From the IMG/VR virus record IMGVR_UViG_3300045125_000040, positions 1 through 64,000 of that record: 64,000 bases of DNA. One strand, written 5' to 3'. Under the pieces are notes generated by a model that saw only the letters and a program-made list of their open reading frames with translations, did not search any database and was not told the DNA's origin. Numbering within the stretch: position 1 is the first letter of the stretch; each line of letters opens with the position of its first letter. A program made the translations under genes and the position numbers. The stretch comes from a virus. Positions 15,561-22,495 of this stretch are shown here, one piece after another.

Positions 15561-15650
15561 TTAATTCTGTGTAATGTGGTGAAGAAAGATGATCGCAGAT
15601 ATTGTAGACATAAAGAATGTTGCGATCATGCCCCGAATGAATGCGTCCAT
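15561..15650 (-). CDS. Membrane micro-protein (29 aa)
   Basis: MDAFIRGMIATFFMSTISAI then IFLHHITQN: a single hydrophobic helix. AAAGGAGAACAGTC before the start. It has its own promoter at 15673-15700. Confidence 0.55.
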   Translation of the reverse strand: MDAFIRGMIATFFMSTISAIIFLHHITQN

Positions 15651-15672
15651 GACTGTTCTCCTTTCATATGCG

Positions 15673-15700
15673 ACAATACAGCAAAAAAAGATCGTGTCAA
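15673..15700 (-). promoter_or_regulatory. Sigma70-type promoter, divergent with 15714
   Basis: TTGACA, 16 nt, TATTGT on the minus strand. Its -35 box lies 13 bp from that of the plus-strand promoter. Confidence 0.6.
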
Positions 15701-15713
15701 TAGCATTTTGTGG

Positions 15714-15741
15714 TTGACTTGTGATTTTTGTTCTCTATAAT
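15714..15741 (+). promoter_or_regulatory. Sigma70-type promoter
   Basis: TTGACT, 16 nt, TATAAT, 24 nt before the first gene of the rightward accessory operon. Confidence 0.75.
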
Positions 15742-15764
15742 GAGTTCATACAAGGAGAGAGAAC

Positions 15765-15941
15765 ATGGATCGCACAAACTGGAGTTTTTCTTCCTACATT
15801 GAGGAAATTATTCTTCTATCAGAAATCATAGAAATTCCTGGTATTATAGAGAAAAGGGTTGAACTGCTGAAAGAAGTCTGGTATAAGTTTCCTTGTGAGT
15901 GTGAAGCCATGGGGCTTCGTGATGGTCTGACTACCAATTAG
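15765..15941 (+). CDS. Small hypothetical protein (58 aa)
   Basis: MDRTNWSFSSYIEEIILLSE...RVELLKEVWYKFPCECEA. AAGGAGAGAGAAC precedes the start. The C-terminal codons for GLTTN lie in a repeated GACTACCAATYAGCG element that recurs just before the next gene. Confidence 0.6.
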   Translation: MDRTNWSFSSYIEEIILLSEIIEIPGIIEKRVELLKEVWYKFPCECEAMGLRDGLTTN

Positions 15942-15972
15942 CGATGTTTTGACTACCAATCAGCGGAGAAAT

Positions 15973-16263
15973 ATGATGGACGAAGATATTCTTGTCAAGT
16001 TGCTAAACCGCACTCAATGGTCAGATAATTCATATGATGTAGAAGCGTTTGTTGCTGCCTCAGATGAAATCAGACTCTTGCGTGAGGCGTTGAAGCCGTT
16101 TTCTGAATTGTTCCTTTATCCTGATGATTTGGGGGATGAACATGCAGAAGACATCCGCTCTGATGCTGATTGGGACGACGACGCAAACGATATGCAAACA
16201 GAGAATGTTTTTGTTTTGCGCCGTGATATTCGTCGTGCCAGAGAATTATGTAAAAACATGTAA
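15973..16263 (+). CDS. Acidic hypothetical protein (96 aa)
   Basis: MMDEDILVKLLNRTQW, then EIRLLREALKPFSELFLYPD, an acidic stretch, and RDIRRARELCKNM. The REALKPF helix is shared with the protein at 23992-24346. Start at ATG after GGAGAAAT. Confidence 0.7.
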   Translation: MMDEDILVKLLNRTQWSDNSYDVEAFVAASDEIRLLREALKPFSELFLYPDDLGDEHAEDIRSDADWDDDANDMQTENVFVLRRDIRRARELCKNM

Positions 16264-16271
16264 TAAAGTTG

Positions 16272-16299
16272 TTGACTTGGCTGCGTGATCCTGTAGTAT
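16272..16299 (+). promoter_or_regulatory. Sigma70-type promoter
   Basis: TTGACT, 16 nt, TAGTAT, 25 nt before the 68-aa gene. Confidence 0.6.
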
Positions 16300-16324
16300 G
16301 TGAGGACAAACAAGGAGAAACAAC

Positions 16325-16531
16325 ATGTCGCTTTCCAATCTGAATGAAATTGATGAGAAGATCAAGGAACTCACGATTGCGCTTCGTGAGGATCATGACT
16401 ATGCATATGTCTGTGGTTATATGGAAAGCTTTTTCTCACGAGTTGTTCGTGCATATGTTCCTGCCAATCGTCATCATGAACTGATTGAACTTCTTGATAT
16501 GCATCTTAACATGAATAACGAGGGAGAATAA
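16325..16531 (+). CDS. Small hypothetical protein (68 aa)
   Basis: MSLSNLNEIDEKIKELTIAL, then YVCGYMESFFSRVVRAYVP, HELIELLDMHLNMNNEGE. Intact, helical. CAAGGAGAAACAAC before the start. Confidence 0.7.
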   Translation: MSLSNLNEIDEKIKELTIALREDHDYAYVCGYMESFFSRVVRAYVPANRHHELIELLDMHLNMNNEGE

Positions 16532-16533
16532 TA

Positions 16534-17060
16534 ATGAAACCCACATATGAAGAAATGCTGAATGGTAATGTTCGCTGGCGTGAAAAGCACAGGGAGGTTC
16601 ATATTGAACTATCTTTTCATGGATATCGTCGTGGTGAGTTTCAATCAGAGGAACATGGTGTTACTATCTTCTTCTGGATCAGCGCATGTTTAATGTGGAT
16701 GATTGGAATATGCTAGTGATGGAAAAAAAAAAAGTTGTAGAGCCATATGGACATATTTCATATGCTTATTATAAGTTTCCTGATGTTGATTTTCATGGTG
16801 GTATTACTTTCTATGATATCACTGAACATTGGGATAGTAAAAAGAGAGAGACATATAATATAATCAAGGTGGGATGTGATTACAATCATTATTGGGATGA
16901 AGAGAGAGGATATCCTGATACATATGATAGCGTTCTACGTGATGCCAAGGATAGCGTAGATGAATTGTTGGCTCTTGTCAACACTATTACAAAGCTTCGT
17001 TGTGCCTGGTCTGGTATTTGGGATGATGCAAGAATGTTTTATGAAGGCAATAAATGGTAA
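16534..17060 (+). CDS. Hypothetical protein (about 175 aa)
   Basis: MKPTYEEMLNGNVRWREKHR, EVHIELSFHGYRRGEFQ; a shift near 16690 leads to NVDDWNMLVMEKKKVVEPYG, YAYYKFPDVDFHGGITFYD and YNIIKVGCDYNHYWDEERGY. Mixed alpha/beta, no motif recognised. The frameshift lies in the gene, not at its ends: both halves are dense and conserved-looking. Confidence 0.6.
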
Positions 17061-17061
17061 A

Positions 17062-17124
17062 ATGGTTCACAAAAGTATGCTTGACGATTTAAAACAAAGC
17101 GATTATGGTGATTGGCTTCCCTAA
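17062..17124 (+). CDS. Possible micro-protein (20 aa)
   Basis: MVHKSMLDDLKQSDYGDWLP starts 1 nt after the previous stop and ends before the next ribosome-binding site. Kept only because it fills the gap exactly. Confidence 0.3.
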   Translation: MVHKSMLDDLKQSDYGDWLP

Positions 17125-17135
17125 AGGAGAATAAT

Positions 17136-17359
17136 ATGTTAAAACTACGCATGGATCAGGAAGATATGGATGATCTGCATGAGGATATGCATAATCTATA
17201 TGTAAAGTATTATGATAGATATAAAGAGAGGTATGAGACTGATCTTGAACTTGAAGGCACTATTGCTGTGTCTATGCTTGAGATTGTTGAGGGTATGAAT
17301 GATGTTCTTATTGACAAGAACATTACTGGTGTGATAAAAAGTTCTTTGATGGAGAATGA
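17136..17359 (+). CDS. Acidic helical protein (about 74 aa)
   Basis: MLKLRMDQEDMDDLHEDMHN, YYDRYKERYETDLELEG, EIVEGMNDVLIDKNITG; after a shift in AAAAA near 17338 it ends KKFFDGE. AAAGGAGAATAAT before the start. Confidence 0.6.
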
Positions 17360-17361
17360 AA

Positions 17362-17454
17362 ATGACAGTATTCTGGGTAGTGTTAATCATTGTAGTATCA
17401 ATCGTTTTGGCTCTGGCTTTTGGTGGTAGAGGTCGCAGAAATGGAGTAGGATAA
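17362..17454 (+). CDS. Membrane micro-protein (30 aa)
   Basis: MTVFWVVLIIVVSIVLALAF followed by GGRGRRNGVG: one membrane helix with a basic tail. A close paralog lies at 25224-25310, which supports it being a real gene. TAATG-coupled to the next gene. Confidence 0.7.
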   Translation: MTVFWVVLIIVVSIVLALAFGGRGRRNGVG

Positions 17455-17570
17455 TGACACATGAAGACGCACTGGAACTGATTAAGATCATTAAGTCTAT
17501 TGACACGGGATTATTCAACATTTGGATGATCCTCATGGCGCATATGTTTATATCAGCAATGAAGGGATAA
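17454..17570 (+). CDS. Small membrane protein (38 aa)
   Basis: MTHEDALELIKIIKSIDTGL then IWMILMAHMFISAMKG. Overlaps both neighbours by TAATG. Confidence 0.55.
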   Translation: MTHEDALELIKIIKSIDTGLFNIWMILMAHMFISAMKG

Positions 17571-17713
17571 TGCAAATGAAAATCACCATTCCTATGCCTG
17601 ATGTGAGTATGTGGCCCATTTTTATGTCAGAGGGCTTTATTGTGCTTGCATTGGTCATAGGATGGTGCTACTATTATTTACTGGCTCGTTATGGAACAAT
17701 GAGGATCAAATGA
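17570..17713 (+). CDS. Small membrane protein (47 aa)
   Basis: MQMKITIPMPDVSMWPIF, then one membrane segment GFIVLALVIGWCYYYLL and a short basic tail. Overlaps the next start by ATGA. Confidence 0.6.
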   Translation: MQMKITIPMPDVSMWPIFMSEGFIVLALVIGWCYYYLLARYGTMRIK

Positions 17714-17880
17714 AATACATTCTAATAATCTCTTACATTTATAGTTCGCATGGTGTTTCTATTACTAATGCTGAATATAATAGTAAAGAAGCATGTGTGA
17801 AAGCAGGACAAGAATTTAATACCGCCGCAAATGGTATTCTTAGCTCTGTTTACTACTCCTGTTCGCCCAAGGGAGAATGA
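17710..17880 (+). CDS. Small exported protein (56 aa)
   Basis: MKYILIISYIYSSHGVSI is a weak signal sequence; the rest (NSKEACVKAGQEFN...YYSCSPKGE) has two Cys suited to a disulphide. Confidence 0.6.
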   Translation: MKYILIISYIYSSHGVSITNAEYNSKEACVKAGQEFNTAANGILSSVYYSCSPKGE

Positions 17881-17881
17881 A

Positions 17882-17995
17882 ATGACAAAGATTACTAAAT
17901 CAGTCACAGTAGAAGACCATGTGTCTATTGATTGTGTGGATTTGGAAGCATTTAGACGTGAAATTGATGATTGGATTAAACAATATGGATTCTAA
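17882..17995 (+). CDS. Small acidic protein (37 aa)
   Basis: MTKITKSVTVEDHVSIDCVD, ending WIKQYGF. GGAGAATGAA lies before the start. Function unknown. Confidence 0.5.
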   Translation: MTKITKSVTVEDHVSIDCVDLEAFRREIDDWIKQYGF

Positions 17996-18179
17996 TGCAT
18001 TTTTTACATTCGAATCAAGTATTTATCATGATGACGATGTTCTGGTCCTCAAGGCGGTGCGTGAAGAGACGGATGAAGAATATGCTATTCGAATGAAAAA
18101 AAATGAAGAATACAGGCTAGCACAAGAAGAAAAAGATCGCAAGGAATTTGAGCGATTAAAGGCTAAATTCGGAGAATGA
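17985..18179 (+). CDS. Acidic coiled-coil protein (64 aa)
   Basis: MDSNAFFTFESSIYHDDDVL, then ETDEEYAIRMKKNEEYRLAQ and a charged helix to AKFGE. The ATG lies inside the end of the previous gene. Confidence 0.6.
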   Translation: MDSNAFFTFESSIYHDDDVLVLKAVREETDEEYAIRMKKNEEYRLAQEEKDRKEFERLKAKFGE

Positions 18180-18180
18180 G

Positions 18181-18325
18181 ATGACTCGTGATGAAATGAA
18201 AGATAAAATTGAAGATATTATTTTCAGTAAAGCAATAATTCATAACGAATATGGAGAAGATTTCTGTGTGGAAAACTTTTCAGAACTAGCAGAAGAGAAT
18301 TCTAAAGGTTGTATTAGGAGAATAA
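18181..18325 (+). CDS. Small hypothetical protein (about 47 aa)
   Basis: MTRDEMKDKIEDIIFSKAII, then DFCVENFSELAE; one indel near 18300 allows a stop at GGAGAATAA just before the next ATG. Without it the frame fuses to the next gene, which has a good ribosome-binding site of its own. Confidence 0.5.
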
Positions 18326-18327
18326 AA

Positions 18328-18507
18328 ATGCTTGACATTAACAAGTATGATCCGCTATACTTGTATCATCGTATTGATGCCTGTTCATCAATAGTTGAGG
18401 CATATAAGCTAGTGTATCAGTGGGTCAAGCAGGATCATATCACCTATAAGGAAATGGGTGATCTGATTATCTATGCACATGATTATTTTCACCATGGGAT
18501 GAAGTGA
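18328..18507 (+). CDS. Small hypothetical protein (59 aa)
   Basis: MLDINKYDPLYLYHRIDACS, EAYKLVYQWVKQDHITYKEM, ending DYFHHGMK. The start was chosen from TTAGGAGAATAAAA preceding this ATG. Confidence 0.6.
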   Translation: MLDINKYDPLYLYHRIDACSSIVEAYKLVYQWVKQDHITYKEMGDLIIYAHDYFHHGMK

Positions 18508-18508
18508 C

Positions 18509-18754
18509 ATGAAGATCAAGACATATAAAACAGTCAAGCAAGAGGTTGAGATTGAGGTGGATGATCGCATCTATGGTCCTGATACCTCTGATGCAAGAAA
18601 TACCTGGATGATTGCAAACATTATTTTGAATGGTTGTCTACCAAAAATGGTTGACAGTCTTTATGGGCAAGAGTATAATGATATCATCTTCGTTTGTGAT
18701 AAGATCAATGAAGCCTTTCAAAAGGCAGATAAAATCCTGGAGATTATGAAATGA
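18509..18754 (+). CDS. Hypothetical protein (81 aa)
   Basis: MKIKTYKTVKQEVEIEVDDR, MIANIILNGCLPKMVDSLYG, CDKINEAFQKADKILEIMK. Intact, small alpha/beta. Confidence 0.65.
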   Translation: MKIKTYKTVKQEVEIEVDDRIYGPDTSDARNTWMIANIILNGCLPKMVDSLYGQEYNDIIFVCDKINEAFQKADKILEIMK

Positions 18755-19022
18755 GCAACTGGAAATATACACTCAACTTTCGTGATCTTATCACAGAAGA
18801 AACCCTCAATGAGGATCAGTCAATCATTCGGTGCGAAGGCTATGGCTACACGCTTATCCTCATTCATCAATGGGTTTGATGATAAGGATGATGATTATAT
18901 GGTATATGGAATTGTGGGATGTTTATGAAATGTTAAATGACTCTATTTCTGTGGATGAAATCAATGAGGGTCTGGATGCATTATATGATGCAGCAGATAC
19001 ATATAGAATTTGGATTAAGTGA
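18751..19022 (+). CDS. Hypothetical protein (about 90 aa)
   Basis: MSNWKYTLNFRDLITEETLN, then MATRLSSFINGFDDKDDDYM, and VDEINEGLDALYDAADTYRI. Two shifts (near 18835 and 18920). The pattern WKYTLNxRDL...LDxLYDxAD is seen in uncharacterised phage proteins. Confidence 0.6.
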
Positions 19023-19033
19023 GGGAGAATAAT

Positions 19034-19129
19034 ATGCACATCTTCTTTAAGATTTTCTTTCCTGCTTTTATTGTTGTATGGCTTGCGATTGCAGGAACAG
19101 TAGTGTATTACAAGTATGAGAGAGCATGA
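19034..19129 (+). CDS. Membrane micro-protein (31 aa)
   Basis: MHIFFKIFFPAFIVVWLAIA then GTVVYYKYERA: a single membrane helix. GGGAGAATAAT before the start. Confidence 0.6.
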   Translation: MHIFFKIFFPAFIVVWLAIAGTVVYYKYERA

Positions 19130-19237
19130 TCTTATGAGTGGCCTGTGCTGCTTCTGGTGATCCCAAGAGTAAGAGAATGCTTTCAGTATGGTGTGTATAT
19201 TGGCAATCTTCGCACTGTCAATATGAACAGTTACTAA
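19126..19237 (+). CDS. Small membrane-associated protein (36 aa)
   Basis: Dropping one T from CTTAT at 19131 gives MIYEWPVLLLVIPRVRECFQ, ending NLRTVNMNSY. ATGA overlap with the previous gene and a stop just before the next ribosome-binding site. Confidence 0.5.
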
Positions 19238-19248
19238 TGGAGAATAAT

Positions 19249-19536
19249 ATGTCAAAGATTAAGGATATACTTCATAACACTGACTATGACCTGGCGGATG
19301 AGATTACAATTGCTAATCTTCTTTCCTCCTATGATAATATACTTCATAATGAGGCGCATTCTAAACAGCATCCAGATGATGTTGCTTATTATGAAGAAAT
19401 GAAAACCGCCCTTAGAATGGTCATCAATTACTATTCTGTGAATGGTGATTATCTAATTGAAAAACTAATTCAAAATAATAAGGATAAGGTTGCATCCAAA
19501 CTAGCCAAATATCGTATTGCTACTATGGGGGAATAG
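19249..19536 (+). CDS. Helical hypothetical protein (95 aa)
   Basis: MSKIKDILHNTDYDLADEIT, EEMKTALRMVINYYSVNGD, DKVASKLAKYRIATMGE. Intact. GGAGAATAAT precedes the start. Confidence 0.7.
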   Translation: MSKIKDILHNTDYDLADEITIANLLSSYDNILHNEAHSKQHPDDVAYYEEMKTALRMVINYYSVNGDYLIEKLIQNNKDKVASKLAKYRIATMGE

Positions 19537-19538
19537 TA

Positions 19539-19808
19539 ATGAATAAGGAACTAACAATCAAGTCAATTGAGGATGTATTAAGACGCTTTGTTACATTGGA
19601 ACACTATAAGGATAAAAGATATGCATATGGATCAAGTAGAGTATATAATACATATGACATCGCAGAAGAGATTTACAACACAGTGACCAAGGCAGAGACC
19701 AAAGGTCAGACCAACTCATTGACCAACATAGTGACCAACTGTGCGACCAGCGGAGTGACCAAGGCAGGGACCAACCCTAAGACCAACGTCAAGACCAAAA
19801 AGAAATAA
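19539..19808 (+). CDS. Protein with a Thr-tetrapeptide repeat tail (89 aa)
   Basis: A globular start (MNKELTIKSIEDVLRRFVTL...NTYDIAEEIYN) is followed by ten tetrapeptides of the form T-[K/N/S]-x-x to the C-terminus (TKAETKGQTNSL and so on). The repeats derive from a strict 12-bp DNA period, so the tail may be a by-product of a DNA-level element. It ends at the edge of the parS region. Confidence 0.6.
   Translation: MNKELTIKSIEDVLRRFVTLEHYKDKRYAYGSSRVYNTYDIAEEIYNTVTKAETKGQTNSLTNIVTNCATSGVTKAGTNPKTNVKTKKK
19685..19804 (+). repeat. Ten-unit array of GACCAA every 12 bp
   Basis: GACCAA (once GACCAG) recurs at exact 12-bp spacing ten times, with six variable bases between. Every Thr in the overlapping protein tail uses ACC, as expected if DNA rather than protein sequence is conserved. 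Confidence 0.85.
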
Positions 19809-19842
19809 TTTGCGTAATAATGTTTCATATTTGTTCTCTAGA

Positions 19843-19858
19843 TGTTTCACGTGAAACA
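19843..19858. promoter_or_regulatory. Perfect parS (ParB-binding) site
   Basis: TGTTTCACGTGAAACA, the 16-bp palindrome bound by chromosomal-type ParB across bacteria, with no mismatch. A half-site-like TGTTTCAT lies 22 bp upstream. No ParA or ParB gene is visible in this window, so host ParB would be the likely ligand. Confidence 0.8.
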
Positions 19859-19861
19859 CCT

Positions 19862-20000
19862 GTGCGTAGTGTGGAACATAGTGCGAACAATGTGCGTATA
19901 TTGTGCGTATATTGTGGGATTATAGTCCATAATAGTGGGAAAATAGGTCAGTATTGCTGAGCTTAATTAAAAACCCCAAAATAAAAATGTTTAGTGCGTA
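19862..20000 (+). repeat. GTGCGTA direct repeats
   Basis: GTGCGTA occurs at 19862, 19892, 19903 and 19994, with a near copy GTGCGAA at 19881. Spacings of 11 to 30 bp cluster four of the five within 50 bp. Iteron-like; no initiator protein identified. Confidence 0.5.
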
Positions 20001-20197
20001 GTGGTCCGGGTGTCATCAGCCTCCCACAAAGAACCACAGAAGTCAACAGTTAAATATTATTATCCACAATATTATTTTTCCCCCATAAATTCAGTGAGTT
20101 ACGATGGTTCACGGTGGTTCACTGTTTGTTCTCTCTTGACAATAATGGGGAACTGTGCATCACTGTATACAATTGTGGTCCAATGGTGAAGCTATAG

Positions 20198-20301
20198 TTT
20201 ACAATCATATGGTCAAGATGACGTTGACATTCATATAGCCAAGCCACAGTTGACATTCGAATGGTTAAGCTAGCGTTGTCATTCATATGGTTAAGGTCAC
20301 G
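20198..20301 (+). repeat. Four tandem 26-bp repeats, with degenerate units to about 20415
   Basis: Units start at 20198, 20224, 20250 and 20276, each exactly 26 bp. The shared core is TTGACATTC, then ATATGG, then TTAAG. Degenerate copies continue (for example GGAATGGTTAAGCTATAG near 20363). No unique spacers of CRISPR type. The whole stretch 19809-20569 lacks coding potential. Confidence 0.75.
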
Positions 20302-20429
20302 TTGTCATTCCCATAGTCTATAGGACTAGTGAAGTATACAATCAAACTATAACGTGGCCATTGGAATGGTTAAGCTATAGTGTTGTCATACGATATGGTC
20401 TAGCTTGTGTCTGTTTCCATTCCCTATAG

Positions 20430-20502
20430 TTGCACAAATTGAGAACGATGATATTGCCTGAAATTTGTGCAATTCAAAAATCATATTGCCTAAAATTTGT
20501 GC
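20430..20502. repeat. Inverted repeat plus direct repeat upstream of 20570
   Basis: TTGCACAAATT at 20430-20440 pairs with AATTTGTGCAA at 20462-20472. The 20-mer ATATTGCCTGAAATTTGTGC at 20451 recurs at 20483 with one mismatch. Lies 70-140 bp before the next gene, so an operator is plausible. Confidence 0.6.
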
Positions 20503-20569
20503 TTTACTGTTTTCCGCTTTTCGTGCTAGGATTTTTGCATGGTTGGCTCTAATATGAAAGGCTTCCACT

Positions 20570-21353
20570 ATGCTTTACGATTTATCCCGGCTTTCGCCCG
20601 CCTTGCGCTCTGAAGTTGAAAATTCGCCGCAATGGCGTCGCTTTTTTTCCGCTTTCCCGTCGAAAATGGTTGCATTTTCTGGTGATGCAAAAACGGTTAA
20701 AGGCGAAAAACAAGCCTATTTGACGGGAATTCTATACTTAGTTTCGTCTGATATTTCCGGCGCTAACCTTTGTCCTATAGCGAAAATTGCCGCTTGCGAT
20801 TTACCCTGTTTACTTTCGGCGGGACGTGGCGCAATGAATTTCGTTTTCATGTCACGCCTTAGAAAAACACTGTTTTTCCTGCAATACCAGGAAAAAGCAA
20901 TAGCCCTGATTAAACAGGACATATCCCGCCTGGAAAAAACAGCCATGCGTAAAGGCTTTACCTTGGTTTATTCGCTTAAACGGGACAAGCGATATACGCT
21001 TCGAGCGATACGGGATTATTCAATCTTTCCCGCATATCCAATTCTATGATTATTCTAAACTAGTTAATCGCCATAGTCTACCGGGAAACTATGATATAAC
21101 CTTTTCTTATAGTGGTGTCGAATCTTTCGCCAATTTTAACGCAATTGCTGCAATCAAAAACATATGCGTATTGCGGTCGTATTTCGTTCCCGTGAACTAG
21201 TGGACAGCCTTATCAATAATGGCGCTACCTTCGTAATGATATGCCAATTATTGACAGGTGACGAAACCGATTTGACGCTTTCTTGAGCCGCAAGGCGTTA
21301 TCGTGGCGCTTTATGCCAAGGCAAGGCAAAGCGAGACGGAAGCGGCTTTGTAA
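20570..21353 (+). CDS. Conserved phage protein with a CP..C..CL..AGRG block (about 260 aa)
   Basis: Intact for 150 residues: KTVKGEKQAYLTGILYLV, NLCPIAKIAACDLPCLLSAG, RGAMNFVFMSRLRKTLFFLQ, YQEKAIALIKQDISRLEKTA. After shifts come DYSKLVNRHSLPGNYDITFS, RIAVVFRSRELVDSLINNG, DETDLTLSEPQGVIVALYAK. This layout (CPxAS..C..ACL..AGRG early, DxTDLR..P.G.V..L.AKG late) is a widespread phage family of unknown role. Base composition is visibly richer in GC than the flanks. Confidence 0.75.
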
Positions 21354-21478
21354 TAGATGAAAATAATCCCATGATAAAATATCCTGAAAAAAATGCTCTT
21401 GCCGCATAACCTGCCACAATTTCGCCATAATTTAGGGTTACAGTCTGAAGAATCAAATCTAGCAGAGAGGAAAATCCA

Positions 21479-21733
21479 ATGGTTACGTTTAACGAAAGCA
21501 CCCTGGTAAAGTATCTTGAAACCGCCCCGAACGGCCTTTCCATCGGAGAAGCCTTTGTCAATTGGCAAATCAGCGGCGGGCATTTAACGAAAATTGTTTC
21601 CAATGCTCGCAAGGCTGGCCACTATATTGTGAAGCAATGGCGTATCAATCCGGTAACAAAACGCCGCTATGCCCGTTACCATATGGTCCCCGTGACTTGC
21701 GCCGCTTTGCGCTATATTAACGGCAAGGCGTAA
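21479..21733 (+). CDS. Basic winged-helix-like protein (84 aa)
   Basis: MVTFNESTLVKYLETAPNG, LSIGEAFVNWQISGGHLTKI, ARKAGHYIVKQWRINPVTKR. The pattern L..L..AP.GLSI.EAF...QISGGHLTK resembles a winged helix-turn-helix fold. Intact; GAGAGGAAAATCCA precedes the start. Possibly the DNA-binding member of this three-gene module. Confidence 0.65.
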   Translation: MVTFNESTLVKYLETAPNGLSIGEAFVNWQISGGHLTKIVSNARKAGHYIVKQWRINPVTKRRYARYHMVPVTCAALRYINGKA

Positions 21734-21741
21734 CAATAGCA

Positions 21742-21762
21742 GGGCGGGAACTAATCCCGCCC
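21742..21762 (+). terminator. Hairpin terminator
   Basis: GGGCGGGA/TCCCGCCC with a 5-nt loop, followed by GGTTTCTCTCT. Confidence 0.6.
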
Positions 21763-21790
21763 GGTTTCTCTCTAATGAAAGGTTAAGCTT

Positions 21791-22035
21791 ATGTCATACA
21801 ATGGTTGGACAAATTATGAAACGTGGCGGGTCAATCTAGAATTGATTGACGGTTTGCGCCCTGGTGATTTTACTGAAAACGTAGGGCGAATTGAAAGACG
21901 CAATTAAGGAATATTGCTTTTCATATCTAGAAGATAATGCCAGCGGCGGCATTAGACTTGGCAATGGCGTTTCTGTCCAATGTAAACTGGGATGAAATTG
22001 TTCGCAATCTAATGGCGGAAGAAAACGCCGCCTGA
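21791..22035 (+). CDS. MSYNGWTNYETW-type phage protein (about 80 aa)
   Basis: Begins MSYNGWTNYETWRVNLEL, then ELKDAIKEYCFSYLEDNASG and MAFLSNVNWDEIVRNLMAEE. The N-terminal NGWTNYETW and the FLSNVNWxEI helix mark a family (I recall it as DUF7249) common in phages, often near the CP..C..ACL protein above. Two indels. Confidence 0.7.
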
Positions 22036-22046
22036 TAGTAAACGGG

Positions 22047-22072
22047 AACGGGCAGGTTTAGGCTTGCCCGTT
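22047..22072 (+). terminator. Hairpin terminator
   Basis: AACGGGCA/TGCCCGTT with a 10-nt loop, followed by TCTTGTTG. Closes the GC-rich module. Confidence 0.6.
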
Positions 22073-22134
22073 TCTTGTTGTCTCTATAGTCTATAAAAAC
22101 GCTAGACCAAAGCGGCCTTGTGTAGTTTACAATT

Positions 22135-22155
22135 GGGTCCCATCGCACGGGACCC
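22135..22155. other. Hairpin GGGTCCC/GGGACCC
   Basis: Perfect 7-bp stem, 7-nt loop, in the gap between convergent genes; ACCGGTACC follows 4 bp later. No T-run on the plus strand. The rest of 22036-22260 shows nothing else that I recognise. Confidence 0.4.
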
Positions 22156-22260
22156 GAAGTACCGGTACCTTACTGTTTTATTGAGATTCCGGACCCCCTC
22201 CCCACTTTTCCTACAGACAACATGGGTTCAAAAAATTTTTCCGCCAAAAATTTTGACTTT

Positions 22261-22476
22261 CTAAGGTCGCACCCACCCCAGAGACTTAATAGCACGGATT
22301 AACCTATCCCTCTGAGCAACTGTTTCTTCCCTAGTGTTATCACAGACATCTACCCAATGATTATTAAAGTAAACACGAAAGACATGCAGATTAAACCCAT
22401 TATTAACCACAGGAGCAACGGATTGAATATAATCCAGATTAATCACTGTTCCATCTTTTAGTTCAAAACCATTCAT
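22261..22476 (-). CDS. Small hypothetical protein (71 aa)
   Basis: Intact. MNGFELKDGTVINLDYIQSV, FRVYFNNHWVDVCDNTRE, RDRLIRAIKSLGWVRP. Beta-rich with a C-terminal helix. Its first 20 nt and leader resemble those of the 21-aa gene at 22814. Confidence 0.7.
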   Translation of the reverse strand: MNGFELKDGTVINLDYIQSVAPVVNNGFNLHVFRVYFNNHWVDVCDNTREETVAQRDRLIRAIKSLGWVRP

Positions 22477-22495
22477 TAGAAACTTCCTCTCATGA

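Noticed and set aside
17062-17124. Treating every gap-filling tiny frame as a firm gene
   Set aside because: This 20-codon frame lacks a ribosome-binding site and paralogs; kept only at low confidence. Other frames under 25 codons, such as MNKNMFIFPKGDE near 6300, were dropped.
20198-20415. CRISPR array
   Set aside because: The 26-bp units are directly adjacent with no unique spacers, the copies diverge, and no Cas protein is nearby.
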